Below, piece by piece: positions 30,121-40,984 of a stretch of DNA of 64,000 bases. Under the pieces are notes generated by a model. It saw only the letters and a list, made by a program, of their open reading frames with translations, was not told the origin of the DNA and ran no database searches. The position numbers and the translations under genes were made by a program. This stretch comes from an uncultured Lachnospiraceae bacterium (GTDB lineage Bacteria > Bacillota > Clostridia > Lachnospirales > Lachnospiraceae), in contig CADACD010000007.1 in assembly GCA_902786365.1 (NCBI GenBank), forward strand, positions 25,836 through 89,835. The letters are read 5' to 3'. Positions within the stretch are counted from its first letter, which is position 1. Each line of letters opens with the position of its first letter.

Positions 30121-30624
30121 ATGTCAAATGATATGACAAAAGGTGATATAAAAAAGATTGAGGAGGAGATAGAATACAGAAAACTGGTTGTTAGAAAAGA
30201 GGCAATTGAAGCTGTAAAAGAAGCAAGGGCTCAAGGTGATTTGAGTGAGAATTTTGAATATTATGCTGCAAAGCGTGATAAAAACAAAAATGAGAGCAGA
30301 ATCCGATACTTAGAGCGTCTTGTCAAGACAGCTAATATTATTGAAGATGATACAAAAGCAGATGAGGTGGGACTATACAGTGTTGTTAGTCTGTATATGG
30401 AAGAAGATGAGGAGGAGATGACAGTCAAACTGGTAACCTCCATCAGAGGTGATTCCATGAAGGGATATATCAGCATCGATTCACCATTAGGAAGTGCCAT
30501 CAAAGGTCATAAGGCTGGCGATAGGGTTTATGTAGAAGTGTCAAAGGATTATGGTTATTATGTACAGATAAAGAAAATAGAACAGACAGAGGATGACGGA
30601 AGCGACGATATACGAAGCTATTAA
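30121..30624 (+). CDS. GreA/GreB-family transcript cleavage factor, divergent paralogue
   Basis: The 167-aa protein has the GreA layout: an N-terminal coiled coil with the tip motif DLSENFEYYAAKRDKNKNESRI and a C-terminal FKBP-like domain (SPLGSAIKGHKAGDRVYVEV). Compared with the standard greA in this window (tip [15 protein letters not shown]), the catalytic acidic D and E of the tip are retained, but nearby residues are more basic and the C-terminal tail is acidic (EDDGSDDIRSY). It may be a second cleavage factor or a competitor of GreA at the RNA polymerase secondary channel; which one is unknown. The M18 peptidase gene follows closely. Confidence 0.85.
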   Translation: MSNDMTKGDIKKIEEEIEYRKLVVRKEAIEAVKEARAQGDLSENFEYYAAKRDKNKNESRIRYLERLVKTANIIEDDTKADEVGLYSVVSLYMEEDEEEMTVKLVTSIRGDSMKGYISIDSPLGSAIKGHKAGDRVYVEVSKDYGYYVQIKKIEQTEDDGSDDIRSY

Positions 30625-30669
30625 GAAACATCTGTATAAGACAAAATGACAAATTCGGAGGTACATATA

Positions 30670-31968
30670 TTGATAAATAATTTAAAAAAAATGATAGAAC
30701 AGTCGGTATCGCCATTTCATACAATTGATACTGTAAAAAGGATATTATCAGAAAATGATTTTAAAGAACTTCAGATAGGGGAAGACTTTAAGCTTGAATC
30801 GATGGGAAAATATTATATTGATATTTATGATTCATCACTGATTGCGTTTACTGTCGGGAAAAATATTAAGGGCGGCATAAGGCTCACATCATCACATACA
30901 GACTTTCCATGTTTCAAAATAAAACCCAACGCTGTTATATTTGCGGAAAATAACAGTGGTAGCGGCTATGTGAAAATCAATACAGAGGTTTATGGCGGAC
31001 CGATACTCAACACATGGCTTGACAGACCGCTGTCTGCTGCCGGAAGACTGGTTATCAAAGGGACAGATACAGCCAATCCCTTTGACAACAAAACGATATT
31101 AATCGATGCGAAAAAGCCGGTTTTAATTATACCAAATCTTGCAATCCATATGAACAGGGAAGTGAATAAAGGAGTCGAACTTAATAGGCAAAAGGATATG
31201 CTTCCGATAACAGCATGCAACATAAAAAAAACAAAAGATGTGATAGAACTTTTATTTTCCGATAAATTGAAAGAACTTGCAATCAAGAGTGAGGATGTCT
31301 TAGACTATGAACTTTATGTGTATAATTTAGATGAGGGCAGTATAGTAGGTATCGATGAGTCAATGTACTCTTCACCAAGACTGGATAATCTGACATCGGT
31401 TTTTGCACAGACAAATGCACTCATCAATGCAGACAGAGATAACGGACTCAACATAGCAATGTATTTTGACAATGAAGAAATCGGAAGCAGGACAAAGCAG
31501 GGAGCAGCATCAGATATCAGCCTGCTCATCATGGAAAAGATATATGAAGGACTTGGAATGACAAGAAATGAGATGATAAACGATTTACTTGACGGAATGA
31601 TGTTATCCATCGATGTGGCACATGCGATACATCCTAACTCTCCTGAAAAATCTGATCCGACAAATCATGTGATGCTCAATAAAGGAATGGTGATTAAAAT
31701 ATCAGCATCACAGTCTTATTCTAATGATGCATTGGGAATTGCAGCGATAAGCAGAATATGTAGTGAAAATAATATAGAATACCAGAAATTTGTCAACAAA
31801 TCAGATATGCCGGGAGGTCAGACACTCGGTGCGGTAAGTTCCACTGTACTGCCGGTACGCACAATCGATATAGGCATTCCATTGCTCTCTATGCACTCAT
31901 CAAGAGAACTGATGGGAATAAAAGATGAAAAAAATTTAGAAAAGTTTTTGACAGTGTACTATTCATAG
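30670..31968 (+). CDS. M18 family aspartyl aminopeptidase-like metallopeptidase
   Basis: This is a 432-aa, probably cytosolic, dinuclear-zinc aminopeptidase. Expected metal and catalytic segments are seen: SSHTDFPCFKI, FDNEEIGSRTKQGA, SIDVAHAIHPN and, near the end, SMHSSRELMG. M18 enzymes remove acidic or neutral N-terminal residues from peptides. The start is placed at TTG, because GGAGGT lies exactly 7 bases before it; an ATG 24 bases upstream has no binding site. It follows the GreA-like gene with a short gap, so they may be co-transcribed. Confidence 0.9.
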   Translation: MINNLKKMIEQSVSPFHTIDTVKRILSENDFKELQIGEDFKLESMGKYYIDIYDSSLIAFTVGKNIKGGIRLTSSHTDFPCFKIKPNAVIFAENNSGSGYVKINTEVYGGPILNTWLDRPLSAAGRLVIKGTDTANPFDNKTILIDAKKPVLIIPNLAIHMNREVNKGVELNRQKDMLPITACNIKKTKDVIELLFSDKLKELAIKSEDVLDYELYVYNLDEGSIVGIDESMYSSPRLDNLTSVFAQTNALINADRDNGLNIAMYFDNEEIGSRTKQGAASDISLLIMEKIYEGLGMTRNEMINDLLDGMMLSIDVAHAIHPNSPEKSDPTNHVMLNKGMVIKISASQSYSNDALGIAAISRICSENNIEYQKFVNKSDMPGGQTLGAVSSTVLPVRTIDIGIPLLSMHSSRELMGIKDEKNLEKFLTVYYS

Positions 31969-32073
31969 GGTATTATAGTGAAATAATACATTTTTGTGAT
32001 AGTGTATATTTATAAAGAGATTGTTAAGAAAGCTATGATTAATACGGATAAAAGAACGAAAGGAAATGGTATA

Positions 32074-33801
32074 ATGGAAAACAGCAAGTTAGAAAATAAC
32101 AATACAGAAAATATAGAAGATGTGAAGACAGAAAACGAAGTGATATCAAAAAATTTTATTGAGACGATTATTGAAAAGGATTTAAGTGAGGGATATTATG
32201 ATCATGTTCAGACAAGATTTCCACCTGAACCAAATGGTTATCTTCATATAGGACATGCAAAGTCGATATTACTTAATTATGGATTGGCAAAAGAGTATAA
32301 TGGAAAGTTCAACATGCGTTTTGATGATACAAATCCTACAAAGGAAAAGGAAGAATTTGTAGAGTCAATCAAAGCAGATATAGAGTGGCTCGGAGCTGAC
32401 TGGGAGGACAGACTTTTCTTTGCTTCTGATTACTTTGAACAGATGTATGAGGCAGCAGTCAAGCTGATAAAGAAAGGCAAAGCCTATGTATGTGATTTGT
32501 CTCCTGAAGAGATACGTGAGTACAGAGGAACACTGACAGAACCGGGAAAGGACAGTCCATACAGAGACAGAAGCATAGAGGAAAATCTTGAATTATTTGA
32601 AAATATGAAAAATGGCAGATATGCTGACGGAGAAAAGGTATTGAGAGCAAAGATTGATATGGCATCGCCGAATATCAATATGAGAGACCCAATTATCTAT
32701 CGTGTTGCACACATGACACACCACAGAACAGGTGATACATGGTGCATTTATCCGATGTATGATTTTGCACATCCGATTGAAGATGCGATTGAAGGTATCA
32801 CACATTCCATCTGTACATTGGAGTTTGAAGACCACAGACCTCTCTATGACTGGGTAGTAAGAGAACTTGAATATGCAAATCCTCCAAAGCAGATAGAGTT
32901 CGCCAAATTGTACCTGACAAATGTGGTAACAGGTAAGAGATATATCAAGAAACTCGTGGAAGACGGAATTGTTGACGGATGGGATGATCCGAGACTTGTC
33001 TCTATCGCAGCTTTGAGAAGAAGAGGCTTTACACCGGAATCCATCAAAATGTTTGTAGACCTTGTAGGTGTGTCAAAGAGTAACAGTTCAGTAGACTATG
33101 CAATGCTTGAATATTGTATCAGAGAGGATTTGAGAAGCAAGACACCTAGAGTGATGGCAGTCATTGACCCGATTAAACTGGTGATTGATAACTATCCGGA
33201 AAATCAGGTTGAATATTTTGATGTTGTCAATAATCCTGAAAATGAAGAAATGGGTACAAGAAAAGTAGCATTTTCAAGAGAATTATATATTGATAGGGAC
33301 GACTTCATGGAAGTTCCACCAAAGAAATATTTCAGATTGTTCCCGGGAAATGAAGTAAGACTGATGAATGCTTATTTTGTCAAATGTGAAAGCTTCATCA
33401 AAGATGAAAATGGTAAGGTGACAGAAATACACTGCACATACGATCCGGAGACAAGAAGTGGAAGTGGTTTTACCGGAAGAAAGGTAAAAGGTACCATTCA
33501 CTGGGTAAGCACATCACATGCTGTGAAGACAGAAGTCAGATTGTATGAAAATATCATAGACGAAGAAAAAGGAAAGTTAAATGAGGACGGAACACTGAAC
33601 TTAAATCCTAATTCAAAAAAAGTTCTCACAGACTGTTACATTGAAGAGAGTATTAAAACAGCAAAGAAAGGTGACAGTTTCCAGTTTGTAAGACAGGGAT
33701 ATTTCTGTGTAGACTCAAAAGATACGACAGAAGATCATCTTGTGTTTAACAGAATTGTATCATTGAAGAGCTCATTTAAACTTCCGGCACAGACACAGTA
33801 A
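32074..33801 (+). CDS. glnS: Glutaminyl-tRNA synthetase
   Basis: A class-I synthetase of 575 aa that charges tRNA-Gln directly. The HIGH motif is in [13 protein letters not shown] and the KMSKS-like motif is VSKSNSS. The C-terminal anticodon-binding beta-barrel domains (about 355-575) are present. The protein starts with about 25 low-complexity residues rich in N and E, which is unusual but harmless to the fold. The chosen ATG follows AAAGGAAA; longer versions using upstream codons have no site. Many clostridia lack GlnRS and use the amidotransferase route. No T-box leader is visible upstream. Confidence 0.95.
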   Translation: MENSKLENNNTENIEDVKTENEVISKNFIETIIEKDLSEGYYDHVQTRFPPEPNGYLHIGHAKSILLNYGLAKEYNGKFNMRFDDTNPTKEKEEFVESIKADIEWLGADWEDRLFFASDYFEQMYEAAVKLIKKGKAYVCDLSPEEIREYRGTLTEPGKDSPYRDRSIEENLELFENMKNGRYADGEKVLRAKIDMASPNINMRDPIIYRVAHMTHHRTGDTWCIYPMYDFAHPIEDAIEGITHSICTLEFEDHRPLYDWVVRELEYANPPKQIEFAKLYLTNVVTGKRYIKKLVEDGIVDGWDDPRLVSIAALRRRGFTPESIKMFVDLVGVSKSNSSVDYAMLEYCIREDLRSKTPRVMAVIDPIKLVIDNYPENQVEYFDVVNNPENEEMGTRKVAFSRELYIDRDDFMEVPPKKYFRLFPGNEVRLMNAYFVKCESFIKDENGKVTEIHCTYDPETRSGSGFTGRKVKGTIHWVSTSHAVKTEVRLYENIIDEEKGKLNEDGTLNLNPNSKKVLTDCYIEESIKTAKKGDSFQFVRQGYFCVDSKDTTEDHLVFNRIVSLKSSFKLPAQTQ

Positions 33802-33891
33802 GATGATATAGTTTATTGTCAGTTAAATATGAATAGATGATGGCGTTCAATGCCAGATTAATTTAAATGGATTGTAGTAAGGGTGGATTTT

Positions 33892-35292
33892 ATGTATGAA
33901 TTGACGATAGAGCTTAATGCAAATAATAAGATACCTTTATATGAGCAGATTTACAATTTTATTAAAAATGAGATCAAAAATGGAAATATACCATGCAAAA
34001 CAAAATTGCCCTCGACAAGGGCACTGGCAAAGCATCTTGCTGTGAGCAGAAGTACGGTGGATTTGGCATACGCACAACTCGTATCGGAAGGCTATATTGA
34101 ATCTGAACCATACAGAGGGTATTTTGTGGCAGAGATTACGCTTCTCTATGATATAGGAAATGGAGAGAAAGAAACTGCCAGAGAACGGCGGATGGCAGAT
34201 GAAAGTAATTTGATAGATTTCTCTCCGTGGGGAATTGATTTGAGCAGTTTCCCATTTAATGCATGGAGAAAAATATCTAGAGGACTGTTAAGTGTTGATA
34301 ATAAAGATTTGTTTGCACCATGTCATTATAAAGGTGAATGGCAGCTGCGTCAGGAGATAAGCCGGTATTTGTATGAGGCAAGAGGTGTGAGATGTCTGTC
34401 GGAAGATATCATTCTCGGTGCCGGTAATGAATATCTGCTTGCGATGATTAATCAGTTATTTCCGGATAAACCAAATGTTGCAATGGAAAATCCGACATAT
34501 ATGCAGGCGTATCATGTGTTTCGACAGAATGGCAATACAATCATACCTGTGAATGTTGACAAAAGTGGCATGATTGTAAAAGAGCTCATGGAATCAGAAG
34601 CAAAAATTGCTTATGTTATGCCGTCACACCAGTTTCCTACAGGCGTTGTCATGCCGATAAAAAGAAGATTACAATTGATTGAGTGGGCGATGAAAGATAC
34701 TGAAAGATATATTATTGAAGACGACTATGACAGTGAATTCAGATATCTTGGAAAACCGATTCCGGCATTACAGAGTGTAGATAGCGGAGGGAAAGTGATT
34801 TATTTAGGAACTTTTTCAAAGTCAATTGCACCATCAATTCGCATGAGCTATATGATATTGCCACCAAGCCTTATGAAACGATTTGAGGAGAGAACGTCAT
34901 TCTATTCACAGACTGTATCCAAAATGGATCAGATGATAGTGAGTGAATTTATGAAAGACGGGTACTTCGAGAGACACTTGAATAAAATGCGTGCGGTATA
35001 CCGGAATAAACATGATATGATAATTTCTCTTTTAAAAGACAGTAAAGGAAAAATTACTGTTTCCGGTGAAAACTCAGGCCTGCATATTATTGTAACAGTG
35101 AACAATCAGATGTCGGAAGAAAAACTGATTGCCAGAGCGAAAGAAGAAGGTGTTTTAATACATGGAATTTCGCAGTATTATATAGGCAGAAATAATGCGA
35201 CCAAATCGACAGTATTGATTGGATTTGCCAGTTTATCCGGGGAAGAAATAGAGACCGGTATAGCGAAGATTAGAAGTGCATGGAAAGTTTAA
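33892..35292 (+). CDS. MocR/PdxR-type GntR-aminotransferase regulator
   Basis: The 466-aa protein has an N-terminal GntR winged helix (about 1-75: TKLPSTRALAKHLAVSRSTV) fused to a fold-type-I aminotransferase domain. The PLP lysine lies in YLGTFSKSIAPSIRMSY and the supporting aspartate in IEDDYDSEF. Such proteins sense PLP, amino acids or GABA and activate adjacent genes, without true transaminase activity in most studied cases. No B6 synthesis (pdxST) or GABA gene is visible here; the target could be the next gene or itself. AAGGGTGG lies 5 bases before the ATG. Confidence 0.9.
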   Translation: MYELTIELNANNKIPLYEQIYNFIKNEIKNGNIPCKTKLPSTRALAKHLAVSRSTVDLAYAQLVSEGYIESEPYRGYFVAEITLLYDIGNGEKETARERRMADESNLIDFSPWGIDLSSFPFNAWRKISRGLLSVDNKDLFAPCHYKGEWQLRQEISRYLYEARGVRCLSEDIILGAGNEYLLAMINQLFPDKPNVAMENPTYMQAYHVFRQNGNTIIPVNVDKSGMIVKELMESEAKIAYVMPSHQFPTGVVMPIKRRLQLIEWAMKDTERYIIEDDYDSEFRYLGKPIPALQSVDSGGKVIYLGTFSKSIAPSIRMSYMILPPSLMKRFEERTSFYSQTVSKMDQMIVSEFMKDGYFERHLNKMRAVYRNKHDMIISLLKDSKGKITVSGENSGLHIIVTVNNQMSEEKLIARAKEEGVLIHGISQYYIGRNNATKSTVLIGFASLSGEEIETGIAKIRSAWKV

Positions 35293-35339
35293 TGAACATT
35301 TTAAAATGGAAAACATCCGTATCACAGAAATGAGGAAAA

Positions 35340-36068
35340 ATGAAAGAACTATTATATACAATACCGGTTAATGATGCGTTTGCAGTAGATTGTGAGTGCC
35401 CCATCTGTATTATGTATAGGGAACTAGAGAAGAACGCAGTCGAGTTTACCATGGGACCAAGTTATATGGAAGATGATGTGAGAGAAGTTACTGACAGGAT
35501 GGGATTTTGTACAGAGCATACACGAAAACTTCTGAAAATGGAAAATAAACTCGGAATATCTCTTATATTACACTCACATATGGTCAAAACAAATAAAGAT
35601 ATCAGTAAAATTGCACAGGAAAGTACAAAACCAAGTACATTATTTAAGAAAAAAGATATAACACATCTTACATCTTATTTAAACACATTGAATACATCAT
35701 GTTATGTCTGTGACAGAATAGAAGAAACATTTAAGAGATATCTGAGGACGATCCATCATCTTTGGGCAAATGATGACAGTTTCAGACGAAAATATGAGAA
35801 TTCAAAAGGATTTTGTACAAGGCATTATGAAGATTTACTCAAACATGCACTTCTCAATCTCAGTGGTGCAAAATTAGATGAATTTATAGCGGTTACCAAC
35901 AAGATATATATGGAAAATATGGAGAGAGTGACAGCAGATTTAGAGTGGTTCATCGATAAGTTTGATTACAGACATAAGGACGAACCGTGGAAGAATTCAA
36001 AAGATGCTCTTCCAAGATCGGTTGTCAAAACAGTGACGATTGATGGAAATCTTGAAGATAAAATTTAG
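35340..36068 (+). CDS. Cysteine-rich protein of unknown function (DUF6062-like)
   Basis: The 242-aa, probably cytosolic, protein has four spaced cysteine motifs: CECPIC near 18-23, GFCTEH near 60, CYVCDRI near 122, and KGFCTRH near 160. The repetition of CxxC and FCT-H suggests two equivalent metal-binding halves. I recall this family as DUF6062, common in Lachnospiraceae, with no known role. It follows the MocR gene after 47 bases and may be in the same transcript. No membrane segment or signal peptide. Confidence 0.72.
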   Translation: MKELLYTIPVNDAFAVDCECPICIMYRELEKNAVEFTMGPSYMEDDVREVTDRMGFCTEHTRKLLKMENKLGISLILHSHMVKTNKDISKIAQESTKPSTLFKKKDITHLTSYLNTLNTSCYVCDRIEETFKRYLRTIHHLWANDDSFRRKYENSKGFCTRHYEDLLKHALLNLSGAKLDEFIAVTNKIYMENMERVTADLEWFIDKFDYRHKDEPWKNSKDALPRSVVKTVTIDGNLEDKI

Positions 36069-36145
36069 TCTTGAAGATAAACTATTAAAATGAATAGAAA
36101 TTAATCAATAAAATAATGAAAAACATTACTTGTTAATAGAAATAT

Positions 36146-36177
36146 AAAAAGCCGGAAGAAATGATTTCTTCCGGCTT
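36146..36177 (-). terminator. Terminator of the acidic membrane protein gene
   Basis: A perfect 13-bp stem (AAGCCGGAAGAAA / TTTCTTCCGGCTT, 3-base loop) is followed by five T residues on the minus strand, 16 bases past the stop. It also lies between convergent genes and could stop the plus-strand transcript. Confidence 0.85.
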
Positions 36178-36192
36178 AAAATGGGGGATTAA

Positions 36193-36600
36193 TTATTCTG
36201 ACTTTGAATCCTCATCGTTTTTGTTATCTGCTTCATCATTAGTCTCATCAGAATTATCATTATTATTAGGGCTGAAGATGGTATCATCTAAATAATCTTC
36301 ATCATCCTCTATTTTCACATTCACATTTACTTTAGTGTCATCTGAAGCCTCTTCTTTTGGAACATCATTTGATAAAGATACATAATCACGCTTTACATCA
36401 GCTTCATTATCAGAATCATCTTCCTCATCTTCGATATCCTCCTCATCCTCAAAATCATCTAAATCTTCATCATCAAAGTCGAGATAATCGTCATCAAAAT
36501 CATCAGTAGATGCTTTGTACTTATTATAGATTGCCAGTCCTCCTGCTGCAATAGCTGCAGCGGCTGTTGTTAAAAATAATGCCTTTCCTAATTTTGCCAT
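36193..36600 (-). CDS. Highly acidic membrane-anchored protein of unknown function
   Basis: The 135-aa protein has one N-terminal hydrophobic helix (about 5-25, LFLTTAAAAIAAGGLAIYN). Nearly everything after residue 32 is acidic: dense runs of D and E with DDYLDFDDEDLDDFEDEED and no predicted fold. Such tails can bind calcium or cationic proteins or act as spacers; nothing specific can be said. An AAGGAG ribosome binding site precedes the ATG. It is a single gene, divergent from the HAD phosphatase gene. Confidence 0.65.
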   Translation of the reverse strand: MAKLGKALFLTTAAAAIAAGGLAIYNKYKASTDDFDDDYLDFDDEDLDDFEDEEDIEDEEDDSDNEADVKRDYVSLSNDVPKEEASDDTKVNVNVKIEDDEDYLDDTIFSPNNNDNSDETNDEADNKNDEDSKSE

Positions 36601-36804
36601 GTTAATACTCCTTTCAAGTTTTCATACAACTGTTTTTAATAATACTATTGTAATACGAAATGTGATAAAAATAAAGTAGAAATGTATAAAATTTTGTGAA
36701 AAATTTATAAAAATTTTTGAAGTTGTAAAATCTATTTATAAATGTTATCCTATATAAATGAGTAGAATAAGACAAAACTAAAAATAAAAAGTGGGTGATA
36801 ATGC

Positions 36805-37596
36805 GTGAATAGTAAAAAAATAGTATTTTTTGATATTGATGGTACAATTTATTCTTATGGAAAAGAAGTTCCTAATGATACAAAGGAAGCGATAAGGCAG
36901 CTGAGGAGAAACGGACACTATGCAGTTCTATGCACAGGAAGAACAAAATCAATGATTTTTCCGCAAATTAATGATGTGGGATTTGATGGAATTATTGCAG
37001 GAGCAGGTACATATGTTGAATTTGAAAATAGAGTTTTATACGAATACAATCTTCCGAAAGAGATTTCAGTTCAAATCATAAAAGAAATGAGGGAAAACAA
37101 TATTTTTGCGATACCTGAAGGAATTCATCATATCTATTTTGATATGGAAATGATGCCGGAAAGCTACAAATTTATCTATAACACTTATGTCAGGAATGTG
37201 AGAGATAGTGTAAAGGATATTGGAGATTTGGAAGAAATTGTTGTCTCTAAAGTAAGTGGGACATTTACTGATGAAAGCAAAATGAAGCATTTTATCAAAA
37301 AATATGAGAACGATTTTAATATTGTATTCCATGCACAGGATTTTATAGAAATGATACCCAAAAAGTATTCTAAAGCAGTCGGCATTGAAAAATTAATAAG
37401 TGAACTTCAGATACCGGTTGAAAACACATATGCTTTTGGAGATGGCATGAATGACTATGAGATGCTAAACTACGTAAAATATGGTATTGCAATGGGAAAT
37501 GCAGCAGATGAATTCAAATCATTAATCCAATATGTGACAGATGATTATGACAAAGGCGGAATCAGCAATGCACTAAAACGATTTGGATTGATTTAG
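36805..37596 (+). CDS. HAD-superfamily (Cof-type) phosphatase
   Basis: A 263-aa Cof/YidA-like hydrolase. The nucleophile motif DIDGTIYS is at the N-terminus, CTGRTKSM is motif II, a C2-type cap lies between about 85 and 190, and AFGDGMNDYEML is motif IV. It probably removes phosphate from sugar phosphates or cofactors; the exact substrate cannot be read. It starts with GTG; the ATG four bases upstream is in another frame and stops at once. A possible promoter, TTGTAA-17-TATCCT, ends at 36751. It overlaps no gene, and the glycosylase follows at 19 bases. Confidence 0.88.
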   Translation: MNSKKIVFFDIDGTIYSYGKEVPNDTKEAIRQLRRNGHYAVLCTGRTKSMIFPQINDVGFDGIIAGAGTYVEFENRVLYEYNLPKEISVQIIKEMRENNIFAIPEGIHHIYFDMEMMPESYKFIYNTYVRNVRDSVKDIGDLEEIVVSKVSGTFTDESKMKHFIKKYENDFNIVFHAQDFIEMIPKKYSKAVGIEKLISELQIPVENTYAFGDGMNDYEMLNYVKYGIAMGNAADEFKSLIQYVTDDYDKGGISNALKRFGLI

Positions 37597-37614
37597 GAAA
37601 AGGGAGAAATCAGA

Positions 37615-38589
37615 GTGAACAATGAAAAAATAAAAAACAACACAAGCGATGAAAAAAAGAATATCAATTTTGTTATACTGCAAAATGAATATGATAAAGG
37701 GATTATAGTAAAAAATGTAAAAGATTTTAACATCATGCAGACGCTGGAATGTGGACAGTGTTTTCATTATGAGAAGATCGGTGAGATGGAATATGTTGTT
37801 GTACACAGGAAATCGCTTTTGCATATCAGACAGAGTGGAAAAGATTTATATTGCAAGAACATTACAAAAGAAGAATTTGAAAATATATGGTTTCATTATT
37901 TTGATTTGGACAGAGATTATAGTATGGTAAAAGATATGCTTCTAAAAGCAGACGAAAGACTTGAAAGTGCTATCAGGGCAAATGATGGTGTGAGAATTTT
38001 AAACCAGGATTTTGATGAAACATTGATGTCATTTATCATATCCCAGAATAAGCAAATCCCACATATTAAAAAGATTGTCAGAGATATCTCTGAAAAATAT
38101 GGTGACTGTCTGGGAGGAATCAACGGTGTCAATTACTATGCATTTCCCAATAAAAGTCAACTTCAATCAGTCACGGAAGAAAATTACAGAGAGTGTAAAG
38201 CCGGATTTCGAGCACCATATCTTGTTGATGCGGCAGAAAAAATATGTAGAGAAGAATTTGAATCAGAAAATCTAAAAGAGGATGGGTATGAGAAAGCAAA
38301 GGAAAGATTGATGAGTATCAAAGGGGTAGGAGATAAAGTGGCAAATTGTGTACTTTTGTTTTCACTTGGTTATCGAAATGCATTTCCGGTAGATGTGTGG
38401 ATAAAGAGGATTATGGAAAGTATGTATTTCGGCAAAAGTACAGATAATAAAAAGATAATGGAATTTGCAAAAGAAAAGTTTGGAGTGTATGGAGGTTATG
38501 CACAACAGTATCTGTTCTATTATGCAAGAGAAAATCAGCTTAATAATAGTATGGAAAATAAAAAATCAAGAAAAAGACAGAAAAAGTAA
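37615..38589 (+). CDS. 8-oxoguanine DNA glycosylase/AP lyase, OGG1 type
   Basis: The 324-aa base-excision repair enzyme has an N-terminal OGG1-like beta domain (about 30-130, with ECGQCFHYEK) and a helix-hairpin-helix glycosylase domain. The catalytic lysine is K241 in GVGDKVANC and the aspartate is D260 in FPVDVW, the same 19-residue spacing as K249/D268 of human OGG1. It removes oxidised guanine and nicks the strand. The gene starts with GTG behind AAAGGGAG. It probably shares a transcript with the HAD gene. The lysine-rich C-terminal tail may aid DNA binding. Confidence 0.9.
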   Translation: MNNEKIKNNTSDEKKNINFVILQNEYDKGIIVKNVKDFNIMQTLECGQCFHYEKIGEMEYVVVHRKSLLHIRQSGKDLYCKNITKEEFENIWFHYFDLDRDYSMVKDMLLKADERLESAIRANDGVRILNQDFDETLMSFIISQNKQIPHIKKIVRDISEKYGDCLGGINGVNYYAFPNKSQLQSVTEENYRECKAGFRAPYLVDAAEKICREEFESENLKEDGYEKAKERLMSIKGVGDKVANCVLLFSLGYRNAFPVDVWIKRIMESMYFGKSTDNKKIMEFAKEKFGVYGGYAQQYLFYYARENQLNNSMENKKSRKRQKK

Positions 38590-38641
38590 GAAAAACAAAG
38601 ATAATGACAATAAAATATGGAAAAATATGGCAATTCTACCC

Positions 38642-38670
38642 TTGCATAATTAGTGCTTTAGAATTAATAT
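38642..38670 (+). promoter_or_regulatory. Promoter of groES-groEL
   Basis: TTGCAT, 17 bases, TAATAT, placed so that transcription would start at or just before the CIRCE operator. Confidence 0.55.
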
Positions 38671-38681
38671 ATAAAACATGA

Positions 38682-38708
38682 TTAGCACTCAGAGGAAATG
38701 AGTGCTAA
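38682..38708. promoter_or_regulatory. CIRCE operator (HrcA binding site)
   Basis: A perfect match to the CIRCE consensus: TTAGCACTC, 9 bases, GAGTGCTAA. HrcA binds here at normal temperature and releases on heat shock. It lies about 50 bases before groES. Confidence 0.97.
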
Positions 38709-38760
38709 TAAACTAGAAGATAAGAACATAAACATAGAATAGAAATGGAGGATTTTTATA

Positions 38761-39045
38761 ATGAAGTTAGTACCATTAAATGACAGAGTCGTTTTAAAAC
38801 AGTTAGTAGCAGAGGAGACAACAAAATCAGGTATCGTATTACCAGGTCAGGCAAAAGAAAAACCACAGCAGGCAGAAGTTGTTGCAGTTGGTCCGGGTGG
38901 TGTTGTAGATGGTAATGAAGTGAAGATGGAAGTAAAGGTTGGAGACAACGTAATCTACTCTAAATATTCAGGAACAGAAGTTGAAATTGAAGATGAGACA
39001 TACATTATCGTAAGACAGAGTGATATTCTTGCGGTAGTTGAATAA
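38761..39045 (+). CDS. groS: Co-chaperonin GroES
   Basis: The 94-aa lid subunit of the GroEL-GroES folding chamber. It starts [15 protein letters not shown], has the mobile loop region [19 protein letters not shown], and ends in the usual DILAVVE. GGAGGA lies before the ATG. First gene of the heat-shock operon under CIRCE. Confidence 0.98.
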   Translation: MKLVPLNDRVVLKQLVAEETTKSGIVLPGQAKEKPQQAEVVAVGPGGVVDGNEVKMEVKVGDNVIYSKYSGTEVEIEDETYIIVRQSDILAVVE

Positions 39046-39130
39046 AATTGTGAAATTTACAGATAAAATACTATAAAATATTAAAAATCAGCGAAATCGG
39101 TAAAATGAAGAATATGGCTTAATTTTGTGA

Positions 39131-40804
<1,674 letters not shown>

Positions 40805-40860
40805 GAATAATGCCAAAGATTTTCAGAACCACTTCGTGAAACTGATAACATGGATAAATT

Positions 40861-40909
40861 AAAAAGACCACAACATTTGTGAAAGTTACAAGTGTTTTGG
40901 TCTTTTTTT
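40861..40909 (+). terminator. Terminator of groES-groEL
   Basis: The long stem AAAAAGACCACAACATTTGT pairs (one mismatch, one G-U) with ACAAGTGTTTTGGTCTTTTT, and T residues follow. Confidence 0.82.
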
Positions 40910-40984
40910 ATAAGGATAGGTATGGTATAATTATTAGCATTATGGTTAGGTTTTTAACAGCAACGTTAAATAAAGGAGATATAT

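Noticed and set aside
31996-32073. Longer N-terminus for GlnRS
   Set aside because: No ribosome binding site; the ATG at 32074 is preceded by AAAGGAAA.
32000-32073. T-box leader for glnS, and likewise for lysS
   Set aside because: No TGGNACCGCG-type antiterminator motif and too little leader sequence upstream.
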